Of a stretch of 64,000 bases of DNA, positions 1 through 12,162 are shown piece after piece. Source of the DNA: Didymodactylos carnosus (lineage: Eukaryota > Rotifera > Eurotatoria > Philodinida > Philodinidae). A model generated the notes under the pieces. That model was not told where the DNA came from, did no database searches, and saw only the letters and a program-made list of their open reading frames with translations. The DNA is taken from positions 1 to 64,000 of the forward strand of contig CAJNOQ010000186.1 of assembly GCA_905250885.1 (NCBI GenBank). Reading direction: 5' to 3'. Made by a program: the position numbers and the translations under genes. The first letter of the stretch is position 1; every line of letters starts with the position of its first letter.

Positions 1-306
1 CCAAGTTTCAAAACTTATTTTTTCTTATTCATCATCAAAAACTGACGTGAGTATGAGAACAATGTTTGCTCCAGTTGGAGCCAGGAATCTATCCAGTATG
101 GTTCACTTGGATTCGCTCAGTCAAATGTTAGTGAATAATTTCGCAACCCATCTATTCTTTTTCTGACGAGGTAAAGCTGATGTTCTTACTTTATTCGAAC
201 CGTCGAAAGTTCAGCTTTAAAAGCAGCACAACATGGAGCAAACATTGTTCTCATACTCACGTCAGTTTTTGATGATGAATAAGAAAAAATAAGTTTTGAA
301 ACTTGG
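1..306. repeat. Perfect inverted repeat, 73-bp arms (foldback)
   Basis: Bases 1-73 and 234-306 are exact reverse complements (73 of 73 by eye), separated by a 160-bp spacer that contains a small secondary hairpin. The left arm starts at the first base of the window, so the repeat may be longer than seen. No open frame is evident. Perfect arms in otherwise decayed DNA suggest a recent foldback or MITE-type insertion, or arms kept identical by gene conversion. The family is not recognised. Confidence 0.9.
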
Positions 307-929
307 AAAGAACTTAAAAGTACAAAATTTAAATTTTTACGAAATTCCAGCGTTTCCAAACATTTATATCAATTAAAGTTTTTCCCTTAAAAAATTTTTT
401 TCAACAATTAAAAACCACATTTGCTTAATCATCTCGATGCGATCTATCCAACTATGTATAAATGAAAGGAAAAACTTCCACTGTACTTTTGAACTGCCTG
501 CACCCTATATAAATAAAGAAACGAAAAACAATGTGTGAAAAGTTTTTAACATATGTAACAAACATAATTGAACTGTAGTTTGGCGTTGTCTAATAGTTAG
601 TTTTGTTTTCCAAATCGTGCTCATTCGATTCTCCACACAAAATTGCCAAGATGCTTAAGTTTTAAACCTTGAAAACGTTTCCTCATGAAAATATGAACTT
701 TTTATCTGAAGCATTACAAAAACCTACCGAAAAAATTTTTATTTTCTTGTCAAATGGTCTGCCAACATTTAATTCGAAATTAAAAGGTTCGGCTTACACT
801 TGTCACGATGTTTTTATTGTGTGAAATACGCGAAAATTTAAAAGCGAGTACTGAACAAACAAAAAAATGTTGGCGAATCAAGAAAAATATTCAGATTAGT
901 ATCGATAAGTATTTTTTAGTGCACTGTAC

Positions 930-2335
930 ACGATAAATTATCTGCTCGGTGCAATAATTCTTGGTTATACATTAAAAAAATATCATCCAAGGCATCAAAT
1001 ATATATTATTTATTTTGAAGATGTTGTGAAACTAAGTCCGTTGAATGTGTTAATCGAAGTTGACTGGATATCGCGTATCCAGTAAAACGGATAGCACCTC
1101 CGTTCGAAGGAACATATCATCATTTCAAAGATCAATTTACAAAATTAATATTGTAGAATCTAACACAATTTAATTCAATTATTTATTTGGATTCCGATAC
1201 GACTATCATGGCTGACATTTACATAATATAGTTACAAATCCATTGAAAACAGGTTTTGAGTTTGCTGCATCCACAGATAATTGATTTGGAAAATTTATAT
1301 TCAAGTTTAACGTTGGTGTGTTGGTTATTCATTCGTCGACATCAGTGTTCAATGTAGACTCCTGCAGGACAGCCCCGAGTCCCATCCCGTCTGTTCCGTC
1401 CCGTGGGACAGACGGGGTCGGATCAAAAAACCATTACGGGCTTGGGCTCGGGACAAGAAAAAACATTTCATAGACTCGGGACAAGTTGTAGAAAAATGTT
1501 GTCCCATAAGTTGTCTTTTGATTGTAATTATGCTGCAACTTCAAATGTTTAATCTTTGTAATACTATCAAGTCAAAACCGTAATTTTATAATAACGAATA
1601 TGACTTAACCTGGAGAGCCGAAATAGTCTGAATTTAAACTTGAGAAGATGTTCCATATATAAAACTCGGTTTACAGTTCTTTCCTTTCGATTCTGAGCTA
1701 CTGAGTGGATGTAAAACATCTTTTTATACAGTAAATTTTAAGTTTAGAATCAAATAAATTAAGGCTTAAATTTTGTCATGCGGATTTTTTGCAAAAATGA
1801 GTTTGAGATTATAAGCGTCTCTTGTAACAGTTACGGTTTATCATAACAGAAAAATATTTTCAAAAAATTACGGGATAAAAAAGCCCGTAAATTTTTTTCA
1901 CGGGACAGGCGGGTTCAGGACAACATTATTTGCTCACGGGCTCGGGCTTACGGGACGGGACAAAAATTTTTATGTTCGGGCTCGAGCTTACGGGTTTGAT
2001 GCGACAGAAAATTTTGTTCCACAGGACTCTAGTTCAATGAAATAATACATGTCTATAAAATAGCAGGCAACTACGAAGTTCAAATGACCGAACAAGGGTT
2101 TCTCAATCAATACTATCGTTTAAGTTATATTTAATTGCCAACAGTTTACAATATGAGCATGGCTTTGTACAATTTGTATCCTGATTTATGACATACATTG
2201 AAACCAGATTTTAAAATTCATCATTTCACCATATATAAATCGGGATTAAGGCAGTTTGAACGAGGTTACAATGGACCGTATGAGTTATATAAACAGATAT
2301 GAAATGAGTTCAAATCAAATGTCGACATTAAAACA
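930..2335 (+). pseudogene. Glycosyltransferase family 8 pseudogene (glycogenin/galactinol-synthase-like)
   Basis: Translation in shifting plus-strand frames gives a recognisable GT8 order: NYLLGAIILGYTLKKYHP (about 930-985), a PPFEGTYHHFKDQFTK segment (about 1100-1145), the metal-binding block YLDSDTTIMADI (about 1185-1222; DSD is the family's DxD motif), FNVGVLVIHSSTSVFN (about 1308-1352), then TEQGFLNQYYRLSY (about 2085-2130) and ERGYNGPYELYKQ (about 2260-2300). Family members transfer a sugar from a nucleotide-sugar donor. Several frame changes and in-frame stops are present, for example TAG where a Trp is expected near 1155. A 677-bp transposon splits the gene just after the FNVGVLVIH block. 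No intact start was identified. The family call is secure; the exact subfamily and the 5' limit are not. Confidence 0.85.
1355..2031. mobile_element. Non-autonomous hAT-like DNA transposon with CGGG-rich arms
   Basis: An exact 8-bp direct repeat GTTCAATG flanks the element (1347-1354 and 2032-2039). Imperfect terminal inverted repeats begin TAGACTCCTG on the left and, as reverse complement, TAGAGTCCTG on the right. An 8-bp target duplication with TAGNG-type ends is diagnostic of the hAT superfamily. There is no transposase frame. Both subterminal zones (about 1373-1480 and 1868-1995) carry at least fifteen CGGG/CCCG units, in strong contrast to the AT-rich host DNA. The middle (about 1500-1865) is ordinary AT-rich sequence. 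The insertion lies inside the glycosyltransferase pseudogene. Confidence 0.85.
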
Positions 2336-2339
2336 ATTA

Positions 2340-3259
2340 CACGAAAATTTAATGCGACTATTTATTATTAGTTTATTTTTTATTTTGTTAATTTAGATTA
2401 GAATTAGTTTTTTGCTATTTTTTATATGACTGTATAAACTGGTGCATTGTTTAACATTTTTAACCACAAAAGTATCATTTCAACAGATAGATTGATTGAT
2501 ATCGGAACGGGATTTTCGAACGTCTCGTCGTGTCTCGTGATATTTCCATTTTGTTTTGAAAGAAAGTTTTAAAAGCTGTTTTATCTCGTGTGACGAAAAT
2601 TATCGTCAATTCCGCTTCGTCTATCTATTTAACGCTTATCGCATACATTATAAAATACAAAAAATAATGGAAAAAGGAATCAAAGTCTTCCCGCCATTTC
2701 TGTAACCAATTTTTGAGATGCCATTAGTTTCAAACGATGTGTTGAGAAAGAACGAATTTCATCTCGTCAAATAGTTCTAAAAATCCATTTTGTCTTTGTT
2801 TGCTCGATTCATCCATCTTGGTAAATATAGAGAATCGGTGAGGAGAAATACTATCCGATAATTGAGTGAGTGGCATTCATATTATTTTCAACAAACTGTT
2901 TCATGCAATTTGCCAAGACCTCGTTCTGCCTCTGAACGATAAAAGAATATACTCATCTCATTTCGACTAAAACTCATTACGAGTGACCCTCTGTCATATT
3001 TTATTAGACTTTTTCGCATTATCATTCTCTAAATGATGTTTCATCGCCAAATAAACTTGAGCTGAGAAAGATACGAGTAAAAAATAGATAAACAAGAAAA
3101 AGGATGAAGAATTAGATGAAGTATAAATCACGTATAAAAAATATATATACACATACGCATACACACAACTAACTGTTTTTTACTATAAATTAGTACAAGT
3201 GCCCGCAGAAAGGAGATAATTAAATATCTGACTGATTTTAGATAAATGCATGAAAACTG
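2340..3259. other. Intergenic DNA without a recognisable gene
   Basis: AT-rich sequence between the glycosyltransferase relic and the 3' end of BRIP1. It holds a short palindrome near 2591-2606 (GACGA/TCGTC) and an AT/CA-rich tract at 3130-3170. The BRIP1 3' UTR must lie within the right part. No other feature can be supported. Confidence 0.6.
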
Positions 3260-6200
3260 TTAAAATTTAGTTGATTTAATTCTTTTACTCTGTGATGAGA
3301 TTGACATTTGTGTTTTAAGTGAATGCTTTTTTACTTTTACAAAATCATCGTCATTGTCGTCCGCATCAACTCGATTTTCACTGGTTGGTGTCGATATTTG
3401 AACGTTCTCAACTTCCATTTTAACTTTATTCTTTGAATGTTGAAAATAAGGCGATTTTTGAGTACTACAAGTGTCTGGCAGGATGATGTCTAACGTTGTC
3501 GTTGTTTCTAGTGAGGTGGCGGATTGATTTCGTTTTGAAGAGTTTGTAGCCGATGGACAATGAAACTGACTCAAATTACTCGATGTTGGTGTATTATTTC
3601 GAAATTTTTGCTGTTGTCTGCCTGACATAAAACGTTGATGAGCAGGTGTAATAACAGGTGGCTTATAGTCGTCATCTTCAATAGGAACTTGCCATTTATA
3701 ATTTGATTGAACTAGTGGTGATGCTTTACAACATGACGTGTCCATTTTCGAACCTAAAAGAATGAGAAAAAAATAAAATAATATTTCTTCAACAAACATG
3801 GTCGCCGAATAAAAAACAGAAAACTAATTAATCTTTAGATGTACTTGGAAGTTCAGGCTGTAATAGCCCTTTAACAAAAAAAGCAGATATTGAAGCACAA
3901 TTACAATGATACTGCTTTGAACCATAAAAGAAACTGCTGGAAATTTGGCGTTAATAGAAATATAAGGAGAAAAGGATGCAAATGTTTGTATACATATGTT
4001 TTCGAGAGTCTAGTATCGGGACTAAAAAAATCTGCACGATATTAAATAGTTCGTTAAATAACTGAGAAAATCTTTATCGAAACTATTTAATGTAGATTAA
4101 ATGAAAAGTTCCCCAAGGAAAATGAGAAAGAAGAATTTTACAAAATTTCTTTTCCTGAATAGACAAGACAAGTAAGATAGAAAGCAACCTTTATTGTGGA
4201 CAAAACGCGGCATCATTAATTCATTGACACTTTTGTCCACTACCAATTAATAACTTAAACAACGCATTTCGGATACACTTTTGCTATACTTTTGAAACTT
4301 ACATGATGACATGATGGTAGTGGTTATTGATGGAGCACCAAAATTAAGTCGTTGATCTTCATCATCATTCCTAATTGATTTTATATTTTCTAATGATTTT
4401 CGTCCTTCATTTTCATTTAAAACAATTACTGCTTTATTCGTTTGTAATTCAATGTTCTCTTTGTTCGTCTTCATATTTTCAATAAACTTTTCTAAAGATT
4501 CAATAACATTTGAATATGTTGGATAAAGATGTAAACGTTGACGAATCCATTTCGATATTTTATTATTACATTTTGTATTTGAATTAACAAAACGTTCATC
4601 AACGATGATTAATGCACCCCAATCATTTCGATGTCGAATACATCGGCCTAAAGCTTGATTGAGAGCGCGAAATGCTTGTGAATCATACCAATCATTACCA
4701 TTCATAACACTAGGACATGTTAAATGTTGTTTCGTATTATAATCACGTTTAAATACAACCTTTATAATAAGATGAAACAAATACATAATAAGTAGGAAGG
4801 ACTCATACAACACATTCAAGAGATATATTCAGCTAATTCAATTGCGCAACGAATAATGCAGTAGTCATCTTATAAATTTCAACACATTTTAACGAATACG
4901 AATATCAAGCAATATAGAATACATCGAAAAGACGTATTTGATCAGTTTCAACAAATTGAAATCATTAAAAAGTTAATCGACAAAAGCATTCTCAGAAAAA
5001 ACGAGTTTCTACGTACATCATCATCCTTGAGGTTTGGATATGGAATACCGATTGTTATCACACAACGTGCATTATTGTCAGAAAAATCAATACCTTCGCT
5101 AGCCCGTCCACGACAAACAGCAATAAGTAAACCACCGCCAGGAGACGTTCCATCACCTCCTGTGGGATTTGAAGTAGTATGTTCATCAGTATGTTTTCGT
5201 TTCCACGTGCTAATACGTTTAGGATTTGGTTTTGATTCTGTTTTTATGACTGATTTCGTCGTTCCATTCGCTTCATAAAATAATTTTATTATATTAGCAA
5301 AATTTTCGCTGCCTTTTTCTTCAAAAAATATTGCTTTATATTTTGATATTCTGTCCCATATTCCACATTTTAACCAACGATCACGTAAAATACCAAGAAA
5401 TCTATAGGAAGGAACAAATGCTAATACACCATATGGAATTTTCTGACAAATATCTAATATCAAATTGCCAATTTCATCCTAAAACATTAAAAAAAATGCT
5501 GTCACTTAACAAAGTACTCAACCAACTAAAATTTAAAGAGTTAATAGCCACCAGCAGTGTGCGATATGTGGAATTGTACGTATCTTAAAGATGCAAAATT
5601 TAATTTTTGTTTGCAGAACTGGCTGAGAAAACTTTTCATGAAAGTGTACGTTACATATCTACAAAAATGTAGGTAGTGGAAAAAATTTTTGGTACCATCC
5701 CACTAATGGTTACATATTCGTATCAGAAACACAACGACTAGGATTTATGTAGCCGAGAGATACTGCATGCAAGACGCATTCATTTGGAATCTAATACTGC
5801 GGTTAGACTACGTAGTGAATTGCGATCAGAGATTTTGCCTAGAATCGCAACCTTTTTTAGTTTTAACAATAACTAATCATGACTGACATGAATATGTGAC
5901 AGTACTAGTCATGATTAAGAACATTTCGGTCTAGAGATTGTCGACGTCCAGTACGAATAGCTCATTTTTATATCAGTCAAGTAAAGCGAACTCGATAATT
6001 CTACTGAATGTGATTAGAGGAAGAGCATCTTACGTTAAGAGAAAATACCTCAATTGTCATTACCAAACAAATATTTGTAGCCATCATTTTACTTTTTTAT
6101 CCTATAGAGAGGAATATATTCTTGCAATTGTGGTTAGATGACCATACCAACCATAATCACTATGGATCGCTATTAGAATTGTGATCACACATCAGCTTAA

Positions 6201-9200
6201 TTGCAATAAGCTAATCAGGATTAACTGTGTAGGATAACTATAGTGTCATACTGATGTAATCAAAATAATCTATACCTGAAACTCATTTTTATCGATATTT
6301 TGATATGTTGCTTTTAATTTAATTTGTTCATTTCTTCCATTGCTTAATGCTGTTATAAATGTTCGCTGTTTATCTATAACATGATCACATTCCATCTGAA
6401 AATCAAATGGTATTTTTAATTCTGATGGATACGTGGCCAATGGTGCCAATGTCCCAGAGGCAAATATGATGGAACGTGTTAATTTTAAATCTTTAGCAAA
6501 TGCAACAGATGGTGATAAACAAAAATATTCAAGTTGGATCGTGTAGAGTGGATAGTCGGATTTTTCCAACGATCTCTTGTAACGTTTTCCTTGTGTTTGT
6601 TTATCTGACATGTCTAACCATACATCATTATTTTCATCGTCTTGATAAGTTTGCTGCTGCTGTTGTTGTTGTTGTTGTGATAGCATTGTCGTTGTCATTT
6701 CAAATTGGACAGTTTTCATTATCACTTTGTAATCATCGCAAAACTGGTAATCATCAGCGTATATGATGGATAAAAATAATTCAAATTCTTCCATGAACAA
6801 TCGTATGTCATCTGTAAATATCAATGATTCGGAACTATTCGATGTTATTTTATTCAAAGCTTTACGAAAACGACATGCATCTTTTACTGTCGATTTTGAT
6901 GTTGATTGATGAACCGAAGCACTAAAACATAAAACAATAATAATCATGAAAACAGAAGTTTTTCTGAATTGTAGGTTTTTAGTCGATATGCGGTGGACGC
7001 TGAAATGTGTATCATATCTGTCAATAACTAAACACATTCCTAATATGTAAGCTAAAGTTGTACTATCGTTAAAAACAAATTTTCTACTACAAGCTTACGT
7101 TGTTTGTTTCTTTGTCTGTTGTTCGCTGATATTTATCAATGTTTTATTAATAAATTTTACATGATGAAACTCTGTCACTAGATCCATAGCGTTGAAAGTA
7201 ATTGTTTCTTCTGGTTTTTTCGTATCAAACCACACTAATAAACGATTAAATCTTTCAACAAGAAATTTTATTGAATCTTGTAATTGTTCTTCATCAGATG
7301 TACTATTTGTTATATTATTGACACTTTGCAATGGTGGTAGTTGAGCCATATTTCCAAATTGATCAATACCCAAATGATCTAATAAATCATTTTGTTCATT
7401 AATTGTATCCAATTCTGAATAGGCGGCTCCTCGACGTTGAGTCTGAGTTTGTTGTAATCCACTATTTGCATTCACCAATGGCTTTGATGGCTGTTGTCGT
7501 GAATTATGTAATATAATATCGACAGCTTCAAGATTTGCTTTTAGTTCTTTAAATGCTAATTCAAACATGTATTTAGTAAATTTGAATTTCATCGCTTCGC
7601 GAGCACAATCTTCAATATTATGAGCTAAAAATAATAAATACAAAATTAGTTTATTGAGTTCAACAAGTCAAACAGATGTTAATCTCTAATCTTTCTACAA
7701 TAGGTAGACTAAATATTATCAGTTTTTATTTGATATTTGAAGATACAAAACAACAATTGCTATTGTAAGCAAATGAACACACCTTCATCAATGATAACAA
7801 TTGAATTATTCACATTTAGATTCATTGCATTTCTTATTCTTGGATCGACAACATAATTATATGGACAAAACACAATTTGTACAAGAGAACCAGAATCAAT
7901 TAACATTCGACTCGTATAATATGGACATATTCCATGAGTTTGTTGACAATATTCTAAAAAATCTTCAATATCAAATAATTTTGGTAATTGATTATGTTTA
8001 TTTCCTTTCAATAGATCACCAACAGCTTTTGTTTTTAATCGTGAATAAAAACTACAACCGCCATTCGATGATTGCTGATTTTCTTTTGTATTAATCAACT
8101 TTTTACATTCATAATTTTTATTTGGCTGTTTTGACACTATTGGATGAATACAATATTGTTGTCTCGATGCTAATAGTGTCATGCGTACTTTCTCATTATA
8201 CACGGTTGTTTTCAATTGCCTAACAACTTGTTCTAATTGTTTATGTGTTCGAGTACAATAAATTATTCTTGAAACTGGTTCTGGTTTAGATGGTTCACTT
8301 GGCGGTGGTAAAGGTACTGATGTTGGCATTTCTTGTTTTATTGACGCATCGACTAATGGTGGTAGTGTTATCGTTACTTGTTTAGCTTGCTCAATTTCAT
8401 TTTGTTGCCAAGCTAGTGCAGCACATAATAACGTTAACGTTTTTCTAAAATGAAAAAAAATTATTCTTATAACAATTTTGACACATTTTCCACGAAGAAG
8501 TTACACGCAAACATCTTTATTCTAGTGTCCGTCTGATACTTCTCATCATTTTACACTTATTTGAAGATAATTCCAGTACACGAGTTTCGTCAAATTAATG
8601 AATGACTTTTGTAAAGTCCATTAAGGATCCTCCTCCTCAGAAACTATCTCCGACACCGTACATCCGATCTTGACGAAACTTTCCATAAATGTTAAAAAAT
8701 TTTTTGTCTCCAAGTCTTACGGTTTAGAAGTTTTCCAGAGATCAAGGTTCAAAAAGGGCCCTACCAAGATTTTTTAATATACTTTAAGTTGAAGAGTTCC
8801 GGTTTGTTTTATTTAAACTAGAAACCTAACTACATGGACTGACCAATCAATTTTAGGACTCCTAGGAAAATTCTAGGAAAATTTGCTCAGAATTCTCGAA
8901 AAAACACTTTTGTAATCAAAAGGGATACAGATTCTGGAAGTAGACACTTCAGGCTATCTTTCTATGTGTATATCTCAAAACCGACTTTTTGACCGAAAAT
9001 CATCATTTCTGAGAGGGAAGGCCCTTAAGGGTATTTCCTCTCTTTTTTTACCCTCTTGAACACGGAAGAAGCTGATGTTTGATTGGGTTGAAATTTATAC
9101 CAGGGATAGAACATCGAAAAGAAAATTGATGTATTTTTGCTCAGAATTTTCTGACATGTTCTTCTATGGATTTTCTGAAAAACGCTAGTTTTCATCCAGT

Positions 9201-10434
9201 CACATTATGAGTCCTCGAAAAAATGGTTCGATCGAACTTAAAATTCTACCACAGATAGTTTAGATCCTATTTCAGGCTCGTTTTTTTCTTTTCGAAAACT
9301 ATGCTTTCCTTCTCGAGATATTCGAAAATACTAAAACTATTACATAAAAAAACCCTTCTCATACCAAAAGTTGAAAGCGAAAACACTTAAAAAAACGAAC
9401 ATCAGATAGGGTATAAAGTATCTGTGCAAAAAATTTCAGCTCGAGCGGACCATTTTTTCGAGTGGTCGTAATGTAACTGGATTTAAGGGACTATCAAAAA
9501 AACACATATTGTACTCTGCTTCTCAGGGCATTGGTCGTGATATTTATATCTCCACGAAAACTCATCAGAAAATTCTGGAAGACGTCTCATTTTGAAGAGC
9601 ACACTTTCTTCTATCATGTTATCTATAAGAAAAACTTTTGAATATATAAGAAAGGAGAAAAAAATTTTACGAAACTAAAAATTTGAGATTTTCTAGGTTT
9701 TGACGGAAAAACTTCATAATTTTTTCAAGAAAGGTCGTAAAGAGCTGGCAGTTGTCTCATTTTATAGCCTAGACTTGTCTCTACATTACACTATGTTCAG
9801 CTGAAAATGAAAAGTTTTTTACAAAACAGAGGGGGAGGATGTACTCTTAAGCAATCTACCCGTTATCAATGATGTAGTTTATCCAAGGGTGGGCCATAGT
9901 CTACCCTTTAGAAATTCCTATTTCACAATCGCATTTAAAAAAATATCTTTGATTGAATTCAAAAGGAAAATTAGTAGTAGAGTTCGAAGGCAACGAATTT
10001 CGAATAAGTTTAAGGATAATGCAGTGGATCTTATACAATATTTCGACCTCTTTTTAAACGCTCATTTACAAAATACTAACGATGCTAAAACTGACTTTAA
10101 AAGCATAAATATTTATGATGAAAAGGACATTACATAGAAATATTTGTTTATTTCACAGAGATGAAATAATGCTTAAAACCAAGACAGTAACAAATAAACG
10201 CTTTCGAATTCTACGTCTCTAATCGTACATTGAGTTAAACTATTATCACTGTAACATATAAAGAGAAAATATTTATATATAAACATACCCAGTACCGGTT
10301 GGACTTTCGAGTAAACAATTTTTCCTTGATTGTAAACCTTTGATTATTTTTTGGAGCATGGCTATTTGGCATGGATATGGTTTGTATGGGAAAATGACAT
10401 CTATACCACACATATGCATAGTTGTTTGGTCCAT
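3260..10434 (-). CDS. BRIP1: BRIP1/FANCJ, Fe-S DEAH-box 5'-3' DNA helicase
   Basis: Seven exons joined by GT-AG introns: 10434-10289, 8444-7783, 7624-7099, 6921-6276, 5478-5017, 4759-4303 and 3753-3260. They total 3393 bp, an exact multiple of three, coding 1130 aa (human about 1249). Start ATG at 10434 is chosen because an in-frame TAG lies upstream at 10474-10476 and the distance to the FPYKPYP block matches human. Visible: Q motif, Walker A SPTGTGKT (residues 44-51, across intron 1), four iron-sulphur cysteines (147, 162, 179, 222), DEAH box 268-271 across intron 2, motif V GRASEGIDF and motif VI QALGRCIRHRNDWGA. FANCJ unwinds G-quadruplexes and fork structures in interstrand-crosslink repair and binds BRCA1 and MLH1. 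The tail keeps S1067-P-Y-F, matching the pSPxF BRCT ligand. DEAH-family relatives RTEL1 and DDX11 fit less well. The exon 3-4 region has a poly-Q run. Confidence 0.95.
8445..10288 (-). other. BRIP1 intron 1, about 1.84 kb, transposon-like content
   Basis: This intron interrupts the Walker A codon Gly49. It is far longer than most introns in the window. Within it, about 9190-9293 and 9376-9490 form an imperfect inverted repeat (roughly three-quarters matching by eye, both containing the string TCGAAAAAATGGT). Other short strings recur nearby, such as GCTCAGAATT at 8884 and 9140, and ATTCTGGAAG at 8932 and 9573. Target duplications were not found. An 82-codon plus-strand frame at 9889-10137 begins with GTG, resembles nothing I know and is not called a gene. 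Confidence 0.6.
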
Positions 10435-10940
10435 TGTTTGGTGTTTATTTTGAGGAACCAAATCTATCGGTATCTAAAAGTAATACGTCTCTATTGAGAA
10501 TAAATATAAAAATGAATGATTAATAATTTAGAAAACATATACGTAAAAGAAGATATAAAATAACTACTTTCATTTAACGTAAAATTTTATTAACACCACA
10601 CAACTACGTATATGAAACAATCTATGATAGAATAAAAGCAGAACATCAATGACTAGTGTATCTGTGTAAAGAGCGAGAAAGTGATCGATTTGTCTAACAT
10701 TAAAACTGAAAAATTTATCACAAAAAGTACAAACAAACTTTATACAAAAGTATTTTCAAACATTACAACAAAGCAATAAAAATTACAAAGAATACAAATA
10801 TCGGACAGATTTTTCCAACAAAGAAAAAGAAGAAAATCAAAACATAATCGACTTTGTCAATACAAATTAATGTAAATATGCGGGATATGGGTGAAAGCAT
10901 GTAAAACAAAATGTTAACATAATACAAGAAAATACACCAT

Positions 10941-11825
10941 TATAAGATGGATCAGAAATTCTGAAGTACTTTTCTATTAAATTTTTATCCATACTGAAAT
11001 TTAATATTTAATTTAGAAGAAAGAGAATTTAATTCTCTAGGAAACTGTTCATTTTCTTTTGAAATTATTTTCAAAATTGCAGCAAAATATTCAGATATTA
11101 AAATAATCTAATTTTGTAAACGATACAGAATAAACTACTGATCTCTCAATTCAACTTTGAGATAAATATTTTAACGTCAAAAAATGGTGAAGTTTACGCT
11201 GTACAATCTGACATTATTTGTGTTAAATGATTATTCGTTTTTGCGAGAAAGAAAACCCGAAATTGACTGATTTACGTAGAGAATCCATATTCTCGGTATT
11301 TTGTTCACAAATTCAAAATTTAAAATTATACATTTTATAGCAGAAGATGCAAAACTTCTCACTTTACAACATCACATACATCAGAAAATAAAATTCTAAA
11401 TTTAATTTTAAAAGTATAAAATAATATTAGATGCTACTAAAAATGAATCCTTCTCGACTCCTAAGAAACTTTCGTGAAAACCTCTTCCGAGAGCCACTTT
11501 GATTTAGAAGGATTTTGCTTTGTCACATGAAGTATGGAAATTTGCACAGAAATTCGCTCTGAATTTAACGGTGTATTGTGTTTGATTTAATAAATCTTTT
11601 TTAGTCAGATACGCTAAGAAGAACTCCCTAATTCGATAGGTGATCAGTTTTAGTATTTTTATTTCTACACTGACGATTCAAAATTAATTTCAAAACAAAA
11701 TTAACAGTTTCCTAGAGAATTAAATTCTCTATCTTTTAAGTTATATATTCAATTATTAAACGCAATTCAATATGAATAAAACTTTAATCGAAAAGTACTT
11801 CAGGACTTCTGGTCCATCCTCTATA
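10941..11825. mobile_element. TIR element, arms about 110-120 bp
   Basis: Bases 10941-11049 and 11703-11825 are imperfect inverted repeats. Both carry the block GAGAATTTAATTCTC followed by TAGGAAACTGTT in the left-arm orientation, and both outer ends show a GATGGA(T/C)CAGAA motif. The interior (about 650 bp) has no significant frame. TATA-type ends would fit a TA target site, but this is not proven. The element fills most of the BRIP1-WDR48 spacer, so it may carry the BRIP1 promoter region or the WDR48 3' UTR boundary. Confidence 0.75.
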
Positions 11826-12162
11826 TGTACAAATAATACATTCAATTCAATGTATTATCTAACTTTTTTTCTGCAGGATAACGACTGAAAATTTCAAGAA
11901 GGCAAGGATTCTAATCGACTTTTGTTTATTTTTCATAGGTAACCTTCTAGCATCTTTTTTTTATTCGTTACCTTTTCCAAGTAACTGATTTTCATTTCTT
12001 CCACACAGCGCACCTTATCTCTTTTTCCCACTCTTTGCATGTATAGAAATTTCACAAAAATATCATTTGATTATAGCTGCTATATCCTCAATTTTACTAA
12101 AACGATCAAGGTAATTCCAGATGAACAGTGCCTCCTGGTCTCCCTCTAGATAAAATACTGAT

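Noticed and set aside
4948-5588. Plus-strand frames overlapping BRIP1 exon 5 (5027-5278, 5331-5588)
   Set aside because: They are antisense shadows of a conserved helicase exon and have no conserved content of their own.
10459-10461. TTG at 10461 as the BRIP1 start
   Set aside because: It is a non-ATG codon; the ATG at 10434 fits the conserved distance to the FPYK motif, and an in-frame stop lies just upstream of the TTG.
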